Shown here: positions 55,820 through 64,000 of the stretch, piece by piece
Layout: the number at the start of each line of letters is the position of its first letter
How positions within the stretch are numbered: position 1 is the stretch's first letter
Assembly (NCBI GenBank): GCA_964630785.1
Contig: CAZVZG010000004.1
Location: 1-64,000, forward strand
Direction: 5' to 3'
Origin: JADLCX01 sp964630785
GTDB lineage: Bacteria > Planctomycetota > Phycisphaerae > Phycisphaerales > UBA1924
DNA length: 64,000 nt
The notes under the pieces: generated by a model
Database searches by the model: none
What the model was told of the DNA's origin: nothing
Seen by the model: the letters and a program-made list of their open reading frames with translations, nothing else
Made by a program: the position numbers and the translations under genes

Positions 55820-58800
55820 GTGCCCCCTCCGCCGACCTCACCCAACGCATCCCGCCCCGGCCGTCGGTGGCGACGGTTCAAGTGGTGCGTGCGGTTGACG
55901 GTCGGCGTGCCGCTGCTGCTGCTGACGATCGGGCTGGTGCTGATGCGCTCGCCGCTGGTCGGGCGGATCGTGCGAGAGCAGGTCGAGGCGCTCACGGGCG
56001 GCCGGTGGCAGGCCCGGCACGCCGCGATCATGCTCAACGGGCAACTGATTGTGAGCGATGCGAGCCTGCGTGTCCCGTCGATCCCGGGGCCGGCGGGCGA
56101 ACTGGTCTCGGCGCCGCAGGCGGTGATCGACGTGGACTGGTGGCAGCTCGCGCCGCTGAGTTGGTTTTCAGGGAGCGGCGGCGCGGCGACGGGCCCCGTG
56201 GTGCGCGCCGTGCGCCTGGCCGGGCCCGTGTTCCGGCTCAGCCAATCGACCGACGACGGGTCGATCAGCCTCGCGGGCCTGACCCCTCCCGCAACGACGA
56301 CCAACGCCCGGACCACGCTCCCGCGGATCGACGTGATCGACGGGCGGATCGAGTTCACCGAACACTCGGTCAAGTCCGGGCGCTACGAAGAACTGGCGAT
56401 CATCCCGATCGCCGGCGCGCTCATGCCCGCGCCCGACGGGCGACCGTCGTTCACCGTGCGCTTGCAGGAGATCGGACGCACGCCGTCGGTCTCGGGTCAG
56501 CGCCGCGGCATGGTGCTCGACGGGCGGGCCGACCTGGCCGCGGGCGACGCGACGCTCAAACTGCTCAACCTCTCCTTCGACGCCTGGCCGGCCGAGTCGG
56601 TGCCTTCGGCGTTCCGCGACCTGTGGCGGCGCCTGGCGGTGCAAGGGGCGGTGCGACAGACGGTGTTCACCTACTCGCAGAAGGCGGGGCTGAGCGTGAA
56701 CATCCAGCTCGACGACGTGGCGCTCACCGTGCCCGTGCCGTCGGAGGGCGCCAAGGGTGTTGACGACAGCGGCTTCCTCTCGCTGCGCGGCGTGAAGGGC
56801 TCGATCGACCTCTCCACCCGCGGACTGGAGGCCGACCTGACCGGCATGCTCGGCCAGCAAGACGGGCTCTCGCACGTGAAACTTGTCACCCGAGGTCTGG
56901 AACTCGACAGCGGATTCCGCTGCGAGATCACCGGACGCGATATCAACGTCACCGAAGAAGCGACGTTCCTGCCGTATATCCCGCCGATCGTGCGCCAGTA
57001 CCTGCGGTGGTTCGGCGGACCCACTGCGGTGGTGGACGCGAGCGTCACCATCGCGCGCGCCGATCCGACCGGCGGGCACGCGGCCGAGGTCACCGTGCCG
57101 GAAGGGCGGATGACCTTCCAGAACGGGCGGGCCGCGTTCCACAAGTTCCCCTACCCGTTCCACGACATGGCCGGCGAGGTCACGTTCGACGACACCACGA
57201 TCCGCATCGTGCGGATCACCGGCGTCGGGCCCAAAGGCTCGCCGCTGACCGCCACGGGTCTCATCACGCCGCTCACCGAGGACGCGCAGGTGGACGTTAA
57301 GGTGGACGTGGACGACGTGCCCGTGGACGAGGAACTGCTCGCGGCCATGCGCCCGACGTACCGGCGGCTGATGGAGGTGCTCTTCTCCAAACGGCAGTAC
57401 GACGCGCTGGTGGGACGCGGCCTCGTGCGCCCCGGCCCCCCCCCATCCCCCCCCACTCCCCCTGCAACACCTACCGGGCCGGGAGCAAGCGCTGCGCGGG
57501 TTGAGGAAGGAAAGGCGACACCGTTCGAGTTCGGCGGGCAAGGGCGAGTGCACGTGCACCTTCAACGACCGCTCGGCCACGCTGTTGAGTGGACGACGAA
57601 TATCGGCGTGCAGTTCGAGCGCGCCGGGTTGGTGCCCGAACCGTTCCCGTTCCCGATCGAGGCGAGCGATCTGGCGATCGAGGTCAACGACGAGCGAACG
57701 ATCCTCAAGGGGGGACGCTTCGTCGGTTTGCACGGCGGCGCTGCGAAAGTCGAGGCGACAGTGCGGTTCGGCGACTCGGCCGCGGAGCCGGTGGACCCGC
57801 GCGTGAAAATCACGGCCACCGACGTGCCGGTGGACGAGCTGCTGCTCAACGCGGTTCCGGGTGAGGAGCCCGGGCCCGGCGATGCGGACGCGGAGGGCAG
57901 CGGGATCGGGCTCAACGCCAAGGGCATCCTGCGCCGTCTCGATCTTCGCGGGCTTGTCGATTGCGACGTCGAACTGAGCGCGGCCGCGGAGGCGCCGCTC
58001 CCGCCGACTTTCGTCGGCCCGAGACCGCTGCCCCCGGTGTCCTACGCCGTGGAGGTGCACCTGGGGAAGATGACGGCCGCTCCGGTGGAGGCGCTGGCGA
58101 AACAAGGGGAGGCTTTGGGGGGATCGAGTGAGCCGGAGTTGTGCATCCGCAAGCTGGCCGGGAGCGTGCGCGTGACCGAGGGTCGCGTGCAGATCGACGG
58201 CCTGCACGCGGAGCTGGGCCGGATCGAAGCCGATCGGGTGGGAACAGGTGACGGGTACACGTCCGCCGCCCCGGCGGGCGAGATCACGCTGCGGCTGGAC
58301 GCCGAGACGACGCCCCCCGCCAGCGCCGATCAGGGCCGCCTGCACGCGGAGTTGCAACTGGGCGGCCTGAGCCTGGCCGACTCGTTCGAGCCGGCGGTTC
58401 GCGTGTTCTCTTCGGACGCGGCCGACTTTCTCGCGGGCGTGCGGAAGTCGCGCCGGCCCGATGGAGTGATCGACGCGCTGGTCACGCTCGACTCGCCGCA
58501 CGCGCGCAGGGGCGCGCCGGTGGAGATCGGCGTGGAGGTCACCCGCGCCGAGCGACTCGGCGTGGCGGCGCTCGACGGGCGGCTGGAGATCTCAGAACCG
58601 CACGGGCGCGTTCACGTCGTGACTCGCGATCACAGGCCCGGCGGAGCCGCCGACGGCGAGACAGTGCGGTTCGAGTCGCTGAGCGGAGTCCTGGGCTTCA
58701 ACGGCGAGCCCGCTGGCGGGTTCGAGGCGAACGGTTCGCTCATTCGCGATCCGCACACGGGCGGCGTCGCCCGTGCGGACGGGCTCGTTTGTGGGCTGCA

Positions 58801-60382
58801 CGGATGGCGCCTGGAAAGGAGTCTGACCCGGGCGATCCTCTCCACGATGGGAGGCGAATCCGTGACCGATGGGCTCCAACGGCTCTCCCCGCGGGGTGGG
58901 TTCGACGCGAGCATTCAGCTCTCGGGCGGACCCGGTCCGTCGATGGTGAGTGGCTGGATCGAGCCCACAAGCCTGCGGATCGTCCGCAACGGAGTGCCGA
59001 TCGATTTCGAGACGATCGGCGGGCGTGTGACCTTCCGCGCCCGCGACGATGGAAGCCTCGTCGGCTCGGTCGAGAACGGCCTGATGATCACCCCGGAGTG
59101 GTCGGCCGAAGGCGGCGCATCATGGGTATATTCGCCCCACGAACTGGGCGCGCCCGGGCGTGTGAACATCGACGCCGCGTTCACGGGCGCGATCTCAACG
59201 CTCGGGCCGCAGTTGCACTCCGTGCTGCCGGACGCCGCGGCACGATCGCTGGACAAGCTCTCGCTGAGCCTGGGTGAGCCCGCGAGACTGACCCACGCGA
59301 CGCTGCGGGCCTCGATCTCGACGGAACGGCCCGGTGACGGCGCGGCCGACAGCGTGGCCTTCGACGGCACGGTCGAGTTCGCGGGGCTGTCGGGCGACGT
59401 CGGCGTGCCCTTCAGGGAGGCCCGCGGCCGGTTGGACGTGCGCGTCACGCCCGCGGGAGAAGAAGAAACGGCCGCGAGCGACTCCGATGCGCGGCCGTCG
59501 CCGCTGTCAATCACCGTGGCCGGCCCGTCGATGCGCATCGCGGGCGTGCGCCTGACCGACTACTGCCTGTCGTTGGAACAGACCTCGCCCAGGAGCCTGT
59601 CACTGACCGAGGCGACGGCCGAATGTCACGGCGGACGGGTGCTGGCCCGCGGCGGGATGGATTGGACCACGACCGACGCGGGCCCGGGCCCCGGCCGCCT
59701 GCGGCTCGACACGCTGATCGCGGGGGTCAACTTCGCACCGTTGCTGGACGATCTGAGCGCCCGGCGCAAGGCGACGCCCACCGATGCGGAAGCCGCCGGA
59801 TCATCGCCCACCGCCCCGGCGACCGCCAAGTCGGAGGACAGCACGCGGGGCGCGGTCGACGCCCGCATCGCCATCGAGAGCACCGAGGGCGATCCCGCCT
59901 CGCTCACGGGGTGCGGCGCGATCCGGATCGCCCACGGCGACGTGCTGGACCTGCCGCTCATCCTCCCGCTCATGGAGGTGAGCAACCTGATGGCCCCGAG
60001 CAACGACCCGCTCGATTACATGCAGGCCACCTTCTACCTCCGAGGGCGGCAGGCGGTGTTCGACGACATCAGCGTGCTCTCGGATTCGCTGGCGATCGTG
60101 GGGAGCGGGACGCTGACCCTGCCCGACATGAAGCTGGACATGCGGTTCAACAGCAAGTCGAACCACCGCGTGCCGATCCTCTCCGACGCGTTCGAGGCGC
60201 TCCGCGACGAGATCGCCAGCACCATCGTGACGGGCACGATCGAACATCCCGACGTGCGCTCCGAACCGCTCACAACCACGCGCAGGATGATCGGCGACAT
60301 CCTCTCGCCCGGCCGCCCGCGCGTCAACGGGGCGCCGGCGGACGCGGCTCGCCGAGAGCGGGAGCGGATGCGGGAGCGCTAG
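55820..60382 (+). CDS. Large AsmA-like envelope protein
   Basis: A 1,520-residue protein anchored by one N-terminal helix (about 20-40, VRLTVGVPLLLLTIGLVLM) after a short basic segment; the rest would be periplasmic. Long beta-rich repeats resemble the AsmA/TamB/DUF3971 group, which bridges the inner and outer membranes and moves lipids. The C-terminal block IGVLSDSLAIVGSGTLTLPDM, written here only in part, with KLDMRFNSKSNHRVP and VTGTIEHPDVRSEPL, is the AsmA C-terminal-like end. GTG 55820 is the best start near the helix but has no clear ribosome site. It is divergent from radA. Function is inferred. Confidence 0.75.
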   Translation: MPPPPTSPNASRPGRRWRRFKWCVRLTVGVPLLLLTIGLVLMRSPLVGRIVREQVEALTGGRWQARHAAIMLNGQLIVSDASLRVPSIPGPAGELVSAPQAVIDVDWWQLAPLSWFSGSGGAATGPVVRAVRLAGPVFRLSQSTDDGSISLAGLTPPATTTNARTTLPRIDVIDGRIEFTEHSVKSGRYEELAIIPIAGALMPAPDGRPSFTVRLQEIGRTPSVSGQRRGMVLDGRADLAAGDATLKLLNLSFDAWPAESVPSAFRDLWRRLAVQGAVRQTVFTYSQKAGLSVNIQLDDVALTVPVPSEGAKGVDDSGFLSLRGVKGSIDLSTRGLEADLTGMLGQQDGLSHVKLVTRGLELDSGFRCEITGRDINVTEEATFLPYIPPIVRQYLRWFGGPTAVVDASVTIARADPTGGHAAEVTVPEGRMTFQNGRAAFHKFPYPFHDMAGEVTFDDTTIRIVRITGVGPKGSPLTATGLITPLTEDAQVDVKVDVDDVPVDEELLAAMRPTYRRLMEVLFSKRQYDALVGRGLVRPGPPPSPPTPPATPTGPGASAARVEEGKATPFEFGGQGRVHVHLQRPLGHAVEWTTNIGVQFERAGLVPEPFPFPIEASDLAIEVNDERTILKGGRFVGLHGGAAKVEATVRFGDSAAEPVDPRVKITATDVPVDELLLNAVPGEEPGPGDADAEGSGIGLNAKGILRRLDLRGLVDCDVELSAAAEAPLPPTFVGPRPLPPVSYAVEVHLGKMTAAPVEALAKQGEALGGSSEPELCIRKLAGSVRVTEGRVQIDGLHAELGRIEADRVGTGDGYTSAAPAGEITLRLDAETTPPASADQGRLHAELQLGGLSLADSFEPAVRVFSSDAADFLAGVRKSRRPDGVIDALVTLDSPHARRGAPVEIGVEVTRAERLGVAALDGRLEISEPHGRVHVVTRDHRPGGAADGETVRFESLSGVLGFNGEPAGGFEANGSLIRDPHTGGVARADGLVCGLHGWRLERSLTRAILSTMGGESVTDGLQRLSPRGGFDASIQLSGGPGPSMVSGWIEPTSLRIVRNGVPIDFETIGGRVTFRARDDGSLVGSVENGLMITPEWSAEGGASWVYSPHELGAPGRVNIDAAFTGAISTLGPQLHSVLPDAAARSLDKLSLSLGEPARLTHATLRASISTERPGDGAADSVAFDGTVEFAGLSGDVGVPFREARGRLDVRVTPAGEEETAASDSDARPSPLSITVAGPSMRIAGVRLTDYCLSLEQTSPRSLSLTEATAECHGGRVLARGGMDWTTTDAGPGPGRLRLDTLIAGVNFAPLLDDLSARRKATPTDAEAAGSSPTAPATAKSEDSTRGAVDARIAIESTEGDPASLTGCGAIRIAHGDVLDLPLILPLMEVSNLMAPSNDPLDYMQATFYLRGRQAVFDDISVLSDSLAIVGSGTLTLPDMKLDMRFNSKSNHRVPILSDAFEALRDEIASTIVTGTIEHPDVRSEPLTTTRRMIGDILSPGRPRVNGAPADAARRERERMRER

Positions 60383-60462
60383 CCCGGCGACGCCGTCCCC
60401 CCCACTCCCCACGCTCTGCGCGGTCACTATCATCCGCCATCAACAACAATGGAGAGAGGCAT

Positions 60463-61599
60463 ATGTCCGCGCACCACAATCGTCAGGAACTTGATCCGCC
60501 CGCCGAGGCCGCGCCCCCGCCACCCGTGGGGGCTCCACCGGAGAAGGCCGCCGTCCGGCGCGCCGACGATCCGGCCATCGCGGCCAGCATCGACGACCTG
60601 ATCACGCAGGTGGGCGGCGCGCCCGGCACGTTCAACGCACGGCTCATCCGCGACCTCATCACCACCGGCCTGAAACTGATCCCGGACGGTCGCGACACGG
60701 GCGAGCTCAAGCTCATCACCACCGCGATCAAGGAGATGCGCTACGCCTACCGCGTGTTCGGCCAATACCCCGAACCGCACAAGGTGTCGATCTTCGGTTC
60801 GGCCCGCACTCCGCCGGACCACCCCGACTACGCCGCGGCCCGCGAGTTCGGGCGGCTCATGGCCGAGGCGGGCTGGATGGTCATCACGGGCGCGGGCGAC
60901 GGGATCATGCGGGCCGGGCACGAAGGGCCTGGGCGCGAGGCGAGCTTCGGCGTCGCCATCCGCCTGCCGTTCGAGACCAACGCCAACGAGTTCATCGTGG
61001 GCGACGACAAGCTGATCCACTTCCGCTACTTCTTCACCCGCAAGCTCATGTTCCTCTCACAGGCCGAAGCGGTGGCGCTCTTCCCCGGTGGATTCGGCAC
61101 CATGGACGAGGCCTTCGAGGCGCTCACGCTCGTGCAGACCGGCAAGAGCTCGATGATCCCCATCGTCATGGTCGAAGGAGCGGACCAGACCTACTGGCAG
61201 GAGTTCGACGAGGCCATCCGCAAGATGCTCCTGGCCAGAGGGTGGATCAGCCCCGAGGACTTGTGCCTGTACCGAATCATGAAGACGCCCGCCGAGGCCG
61301 CGGCACACATCCGGCAGTTCTACCGCCTCTACCACTCCTCGCGATACGTGAAGGATGATCTGGTGATCCGGCTCCGCCGCCCGCTCAAGCCGGCGGACGT
61401 CGAGCGACTGAGCGACGAGTTCGGCGTGCTGATCAAGAAGTCCGGCACGGCGTCGCCGACCAAGTTGGTGCAGCGGGGCCCGTTCGAGGTCGAGGACGAT
61501 CACCTCGACCTGCCACGCCTGTGCTTCCCGCACACGCGCCACAAGTTCTCGACCGTCCGCAAACTCATCGACAGCATCAACGAGTGCGAGCCAGCGTAA
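60463..61599 (+). CDS. LOG-family nucleotide hydrolase-like protein
   Basis: A 378-residue protein. The Rossmann core (about 105-300) has SIFGSARTPPDHPDY, VITGAGDGIMRAGHEG and the hallmark PGGFGTMDEAFEAL, which in LOG-type enzymes hydrolyses nucleoside 5'-monophosphates such as cytokinin ribotides. An N-terminal helical extension of about 100 residues and a C-terminal part of about 80 residues are longer than in the classic LOG proteins. ATG 60463 has GGAGAGAGG upstream. The physiological substrate is not known. Confidence 0.85.
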   Translation: MSAHHNRQELDPPAEAAPPPPVGAPPEKAAVRRADDPAIAASIDDLITQVGGAPGTFNARLIRDLITTGLKLIPDGRDTGELKLITTAIKEMRYAYRVFGQYPEPHKVSIFGSARTPPDHPDYAAAREFGRLMAEAGWMVITGAGDGIMRAGHEGPGREASFGVAIRLPFETNANEFIVGDDKLIHFRYFFTRKLMFLSQAEAVALFPGGFGTMDEAFEALTLVQTGKSSMIPIVMVEGADQTYWQEFDEAIRKMLLARGWISPEDLCLYRIMKTPAEAAAHIRQFYRLYHSSRYVKDDLVIRLRRPLKPADVERLSDEFGVLIKKSGTASPTKLVQRGPFEVEDDHLDLPRLCFPHTRHKFSTVRKLIDSINECEPA

Positions 61600-61608
61600 A
61601 GCCGGCGG

Positions 61609-62397
61609 TCACGGCTTCTGCCGCGGTTGGGGCCGCGGTCGCGGAGCGACCTTCTGATCGTTCGCGGCCCCCGGCAACGGCGCGCCCCGCCGGGCGTTGA
61701 TCACGGCGTTGTCGATCCCGCGCTGGATATCCGCGATCGGCGGCGTGGCATTCCGACCGAACCGCCGCTGGGCGTCGAGTTGCGCTTCGATGGCCGGCCC
61801 GATGCGCGGGCGTGAGTTCTCGTAGAAACCGCGCTGCGCCGCGTCGAACGGGTCGTTGTCGGTGGGAACGCCGCGATCGACCCGGTCGCCTTCGACCGCT
61901 CGCGACACGTGCGGCACGGGCCGGGCCCGAAGAGCGCCGCGAAGCCCGGGTAGGTGCGGCCCGTACACGACCACGCCGCCGTAGGGGTCATACGGGCCGT
62001 AGTAGGACCCTTCGTCGGCGGCTTGCTGGGCCTGATACGCCGCCGCGGCGGCCAGCGCCTCGGCGTAATCGGCTTGCGCCCGCGCGATCCGCGCCTCCGA
62101 CGCCTCGTGTTCGCGCCGCAGCCAGAGCGGAAGGCCCGGCCCCAGCGTGTTGCTCGGAACCTCGATGAGCGTCGAATCGCGTGCGGGCTCGCTCTGATTC
62201 GCGGCCTTTGCGGCCGTGTCTGCGTTCGCACCCGCGGGGGCCTCCGGGCGCTCCTTCGGCGCGGCGTGCGTGACCGAACTGGTCTGAACGTTGGCGGCGG
62301 GCGTGTCCGTGCCTGGGGCCTTGGCGTTCTCGTTCGCAAGCGTGCCAGCCGCGCTCACGCCCACGGCGATCCCACAACAAATGGCCAATCTCAACAT
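61609..62397 (-). CDS. Exported protein of unknown function
   Basis: A 262-residue exported protein. ATG 62397 follows GGGAGG by six bases and gives a signal peptide (about 1-20). An Ala/Pro/Thr-rich region is followed by a helix (REHEASEARIARAQADYAEA), a Tyr/Gly-rich stretch (YYGPYDPYGGVVVYGPHLPG) and a segment rich in Arg and Pro at the end. No domain is recognised. Possibly an envelope-associated structural protein. Confidence 0.6.
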   Translation of the reverse strand: MLRLAICCGIAVGVSAAGTLANENAKAPGTDTPAANVQTSSVTHAAPKERPEAPAGANADTAAKAANQSEPARDSTLIEVPSNTLGPGLPLWLRREHEASEARIARAQADYAEALAAAAAYQAQQAADEGSYYGPYDPYGGVVVYGPHLPGLRGALRARPVPHVSRAVEGDRVDRGVPTDNDPFDAAQRGFYENSRPRIGPAIEAQLDAQRRFGRNATPPIADIQRGIDNAVINARRGAPLPGAANDQKVAPRPRPQPRQKP

Positions 62398-62553
62398 GTT
62401 GAACCTCCCGGCGGCGGTGCAGCAAGCCCGCCGCGCACCCCTGCACAAGCATACTTCGCCGTCCGCTCGCGGCCAGATCGAGTTTCCTGCTCCTCCGATC
62501 GAAAGTTCTCGAGATCGTTCAACCGGCGGCCGCCTTCACCCGTACCATGCAAC

Positions 62554-63708
62554 ATGCGAACAGCGGCGGACGCGACCCGGTTGGCGTGCGTGCTGGGGGC
62601 GTTTGTATCGGCCGCGGCGTGCTCGAGGAACGACGCCGCCCGGCCCACAGTCGCGCCCATATCCGAGGTCGGCGATGTTGAAACCACGACCCGGGTCGGC
62701 CCGGACCTGACCGAGACGCCGGTCATCGGCGCGGAGGCAGGGCTTGAAGCCACGTGGGTGGCGGCCAGCGCCGATGGGCCGACCTTCGCCGCCGCGATCG
62801 CGCCGTACCTGGATGCGCAGGTGCCCGCGAGCGCGTCGGACCTGGCGATGTGGGAGTCCAACGGCCTCCGCGTGGTGCGTGTCCCGCTGGAGAACTGGTC
62901 GGCCCTCAGCGCGGCGATCGGCGTGTCCGGTGCTTCGCAGCGACAATGGCTAGGAGCCAGCGGGCGGTGGACGGACATCGTGCGCGCCCCCGAAGAGCCC
63001 CGCGGCCAGGTCATCGCGCTCGACGCCGAGCGCGTCGAGCTCGGCCCCGGCCGGCTCAGGCTGCTGAGCCGGTGCTGGCTCTCCCCGGTCCCCCCGGACG
63101 GCTCGGGCTCGTCGGCGCGGGCGGAGTTCACGATCGAGATGGTCCCGCAGCTGCTCGAACGCCGGCCCGCGGCCGTCACGCTCGCGGAGACGCCGCGAAC
63201 GCGCGACCCCATCGACGAAGGGCTGGTGTTCGCACGCACGCGGATGGGTCTGAGGATCCGGAACGGCGACGAGAGCCGCTTCGCGTACATCGTCGTTTCC
63301 GAGCGCCCGGACGTCGATTGGCGAGAGCAGATCGCCGACCGTCCGGAGACCGATACACCGCCCGAGCCTGCCGCGCCCAGGCCCTCGCCCGGCGTGGGCG
63401 AGGTGGTGCGCAACGGGAGCGGCGACTCCGGCGCAGCGGGCGCGTCGCGCGGCTCCGCACAGTCCGGTTCGGAGGCCGCGGGACCGGGTGCGGCCGTTGG
63501 GCGACGGGGCGCCGGGCCCGCGGCGCCGTTGCTGCCGACCATCGGCGAGGCGCTGTTCGCCGCGCCATTGCCGCCGACACCAACCACAAACCCCGAAGCA
63601 ACGCCCACCGGGCGCAAGACTTTGCGGGCCGTTCTGGTGCTGATCCCGCGGGCGCCGGGCGAGTACCGTCTTTTTCCGGCCTCACCGGCGAGCGCGACCG
63701 CTCGGTGA
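62554..63708 (+). CDS. Predicted lipoprotein of unknown function
   Basis: A 384-residue protein. ATG 62554 gives a short signal ending in a possible lipobox (SAAAC, Cys about 23). The body contains SDLAMWESNGLRVVRVPLENW, LRLLSRCWLSPVPP and LVFARTRMGLRIRNG, a pattern of beta strands. The last 110 residues are low-complexity Pro/Ala/Gly. No family is recognised. It is divergent from the exported protein at 61609, with 156 bases between the starts. Confidence 0.6.
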   Translation: MRTAADATRLACVLGAFVSAAACSRNDAARPTVAPISEVGDVETTTRVGPDLTETPVIGAEAGLEATWVAASADGPTFAAAIAPYLDAQVPASASDLAMWESNGLRVVRVPLENWSALSAAIGVSGASQRQWLGASGRWTDIVRAPEEPRGQVIALDAERVELGPGRLRLLSRCWLSPVPPDGSGSSARAEFTIEMVPQLLERRPAAVTLAETPRTRDPIDEGLVFARTRMGLRIRNGDESRFAYIVVSERPDVDWREQIADRPETDTPPEPAAPRPSPGVGEVVRNGSGDSGAAGASRGSAQSGSEAAGPGAAVGRRGAGPAAPLLPTIGEALFAAPLPPTPTTNPEATPTGRKTLRAVLVLIPRAPGEYRLFPASPASATAR

Positions 63709-63743
63709 CACTGTGAAACAAGGCGTCCGCTCGGTCGTGCGGT

Positions 63744-64000
63744 TCAGCAGCGAGCACCGATGAGCAACGCGGCCGTCCGCGTGAGCACGGCCAGAGCAGC
63801 CGGGATATCCCACCGCTGGCGCGATCGGTCGCCGGTGGTGTTGCTGACCACGCGGATCTCGCAGAACGGCAGCGACGGCCCGTGCAGGCGGGCCAGCGCG
63901 TGAGCGATGGCCGCGCCCTCCATCGCCTCGACGGCCGCACCTGTTCGCACGGCGATCGCGCCCGCGAGCGCGTCGGTCCCGGAACAGGTTGACACCGTGG
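63744..64000 (-). CDS. mqnB: Probable futalosine hydrolase, C-terminal part
   Basis: The 5' end lies outside the window; 85 codons are visible. The nucleosidase motif VEAMEGAAIAHALA is the MTAN/futalosine-hydrolase catalytic stretch, and FCEIRVVSNTTGDRSRQRWDI is the conserved end of futalosine hydrolases (SN-x-x-GDR-x-R-x-WDI). That enzyme removes the base from futalosine in the alternative menaquinone route. The close MTAN/SAH nucleosidase family is the alternative. A stop at 63744 ends it 36 bases from the lipoprotein gene. Confidence 0.82.
   Translation of the reverse strand, partial: TVSTCSGTDALAGAIAVRTGAAVEAMEGAAIAHALARLHGPSLPFCEIRVVSNTTGDRSRQRWDIPAALAVLTRTAALLIGARC

Noticed and set aside
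56168..58501. Minus-strand open frame of 777 codons opposite the AsmA-like gene
   Set aside because: Antisense shadow with His/Arg-rich composition and no fold signal.

Overview
The window is GC-rich, tightly packed bacterial DNA that looks chromosomal. Gene content points to a planctomycete, most likely of the Phycisphaerae. Four secreted proteins end in the same 55-residue dockerin-like tail, five small membrane proteins carry a Cys-x-x-Cys-Gly-Tyr-Asp-Leu-type zinc ribbon, and there is a prepilin-like protein with an H-x9-DG end and a MGH1-like glycosidase. This lineage is inferred from protein style only; no rRNA gene is present. I see no insertion sequence, prophage, CRISPR array or rRNA operon.

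Layout. 1-12.6 kb: the tail of an unknown gene with a 22-nt C run, a secreted M1 peptidase, a GEVED-type secreted protein, a membrane protein, pheA, a small unknown gene, a secreted beta-helix protein and a GT4 glycosyltransferase. 12.6-20.8 kb: a nitrous oxide reduction operon (membrane cytochrome c, nosZ, nosB-like, nosD, nosF, nosY, nosL), preceded by a terminator and an FNR-type box. 20.8-30.7 kb: tRNA-Ala, two heptose-pathway genes, lepA, a PIN-domain toxin-antitoxin pair, glyA, another dockerin-tailed protein and an SGNH hydrolase. 30.7-41.7 kb: a large glycosidase, rnc, rpmH (50 residues), lysA, two glycosyltransferases, a prepilin-like protein, a fructosamine-kinase-like protein and a HIT protein. 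41.7-46.7 kb: a PTS/ribosome-hibernation cluster (hpf, ptsN-like, ptsH), pckA, tRNA-His and trmB. 46.7-54.1 kb: a PrkA-type kinase, several zinc-ribbon membrane proteins, a second PIN pair, an ArsR regulator, a GNAT protein and a thioesterase. 54.1-64 kb: radA, a 1,520-residue AsmA-like protein, a LOG-family protein, two exported proteins of unknown function and the 3' part of a probable futalosine hydrolase gene.

How the genes fit together. The nos genes overlap or nearly touch and form one respiratory unit. NosZ has no twin-arginine motif and is followed by a NosB-like protein, which is the clade II (atypical) arrangement; the cytochrome c just upstream is the obvious candidate electron donor. 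The probable futalosine hydrolase at the right edge fits menaquinone-based respiration. The heptosyltransferase, the HAD phosphatase and the AsmA-like protein fit a diderm envelope with lipopolysaccharide.

The most distinctive signals are the invariant 55-residue two-cysteine tail, the zinc-ribbon family, the clade II nos operon with its FNR-type box, and two kinds of small repeat (heptamer arrays and long imperfect inverted repeats) in gene borders. Start codons were chosen from Shine-Dalgarno spacing, signal peptides and family length. Many minus-strand open frames are codon-bias shadows and were left out.
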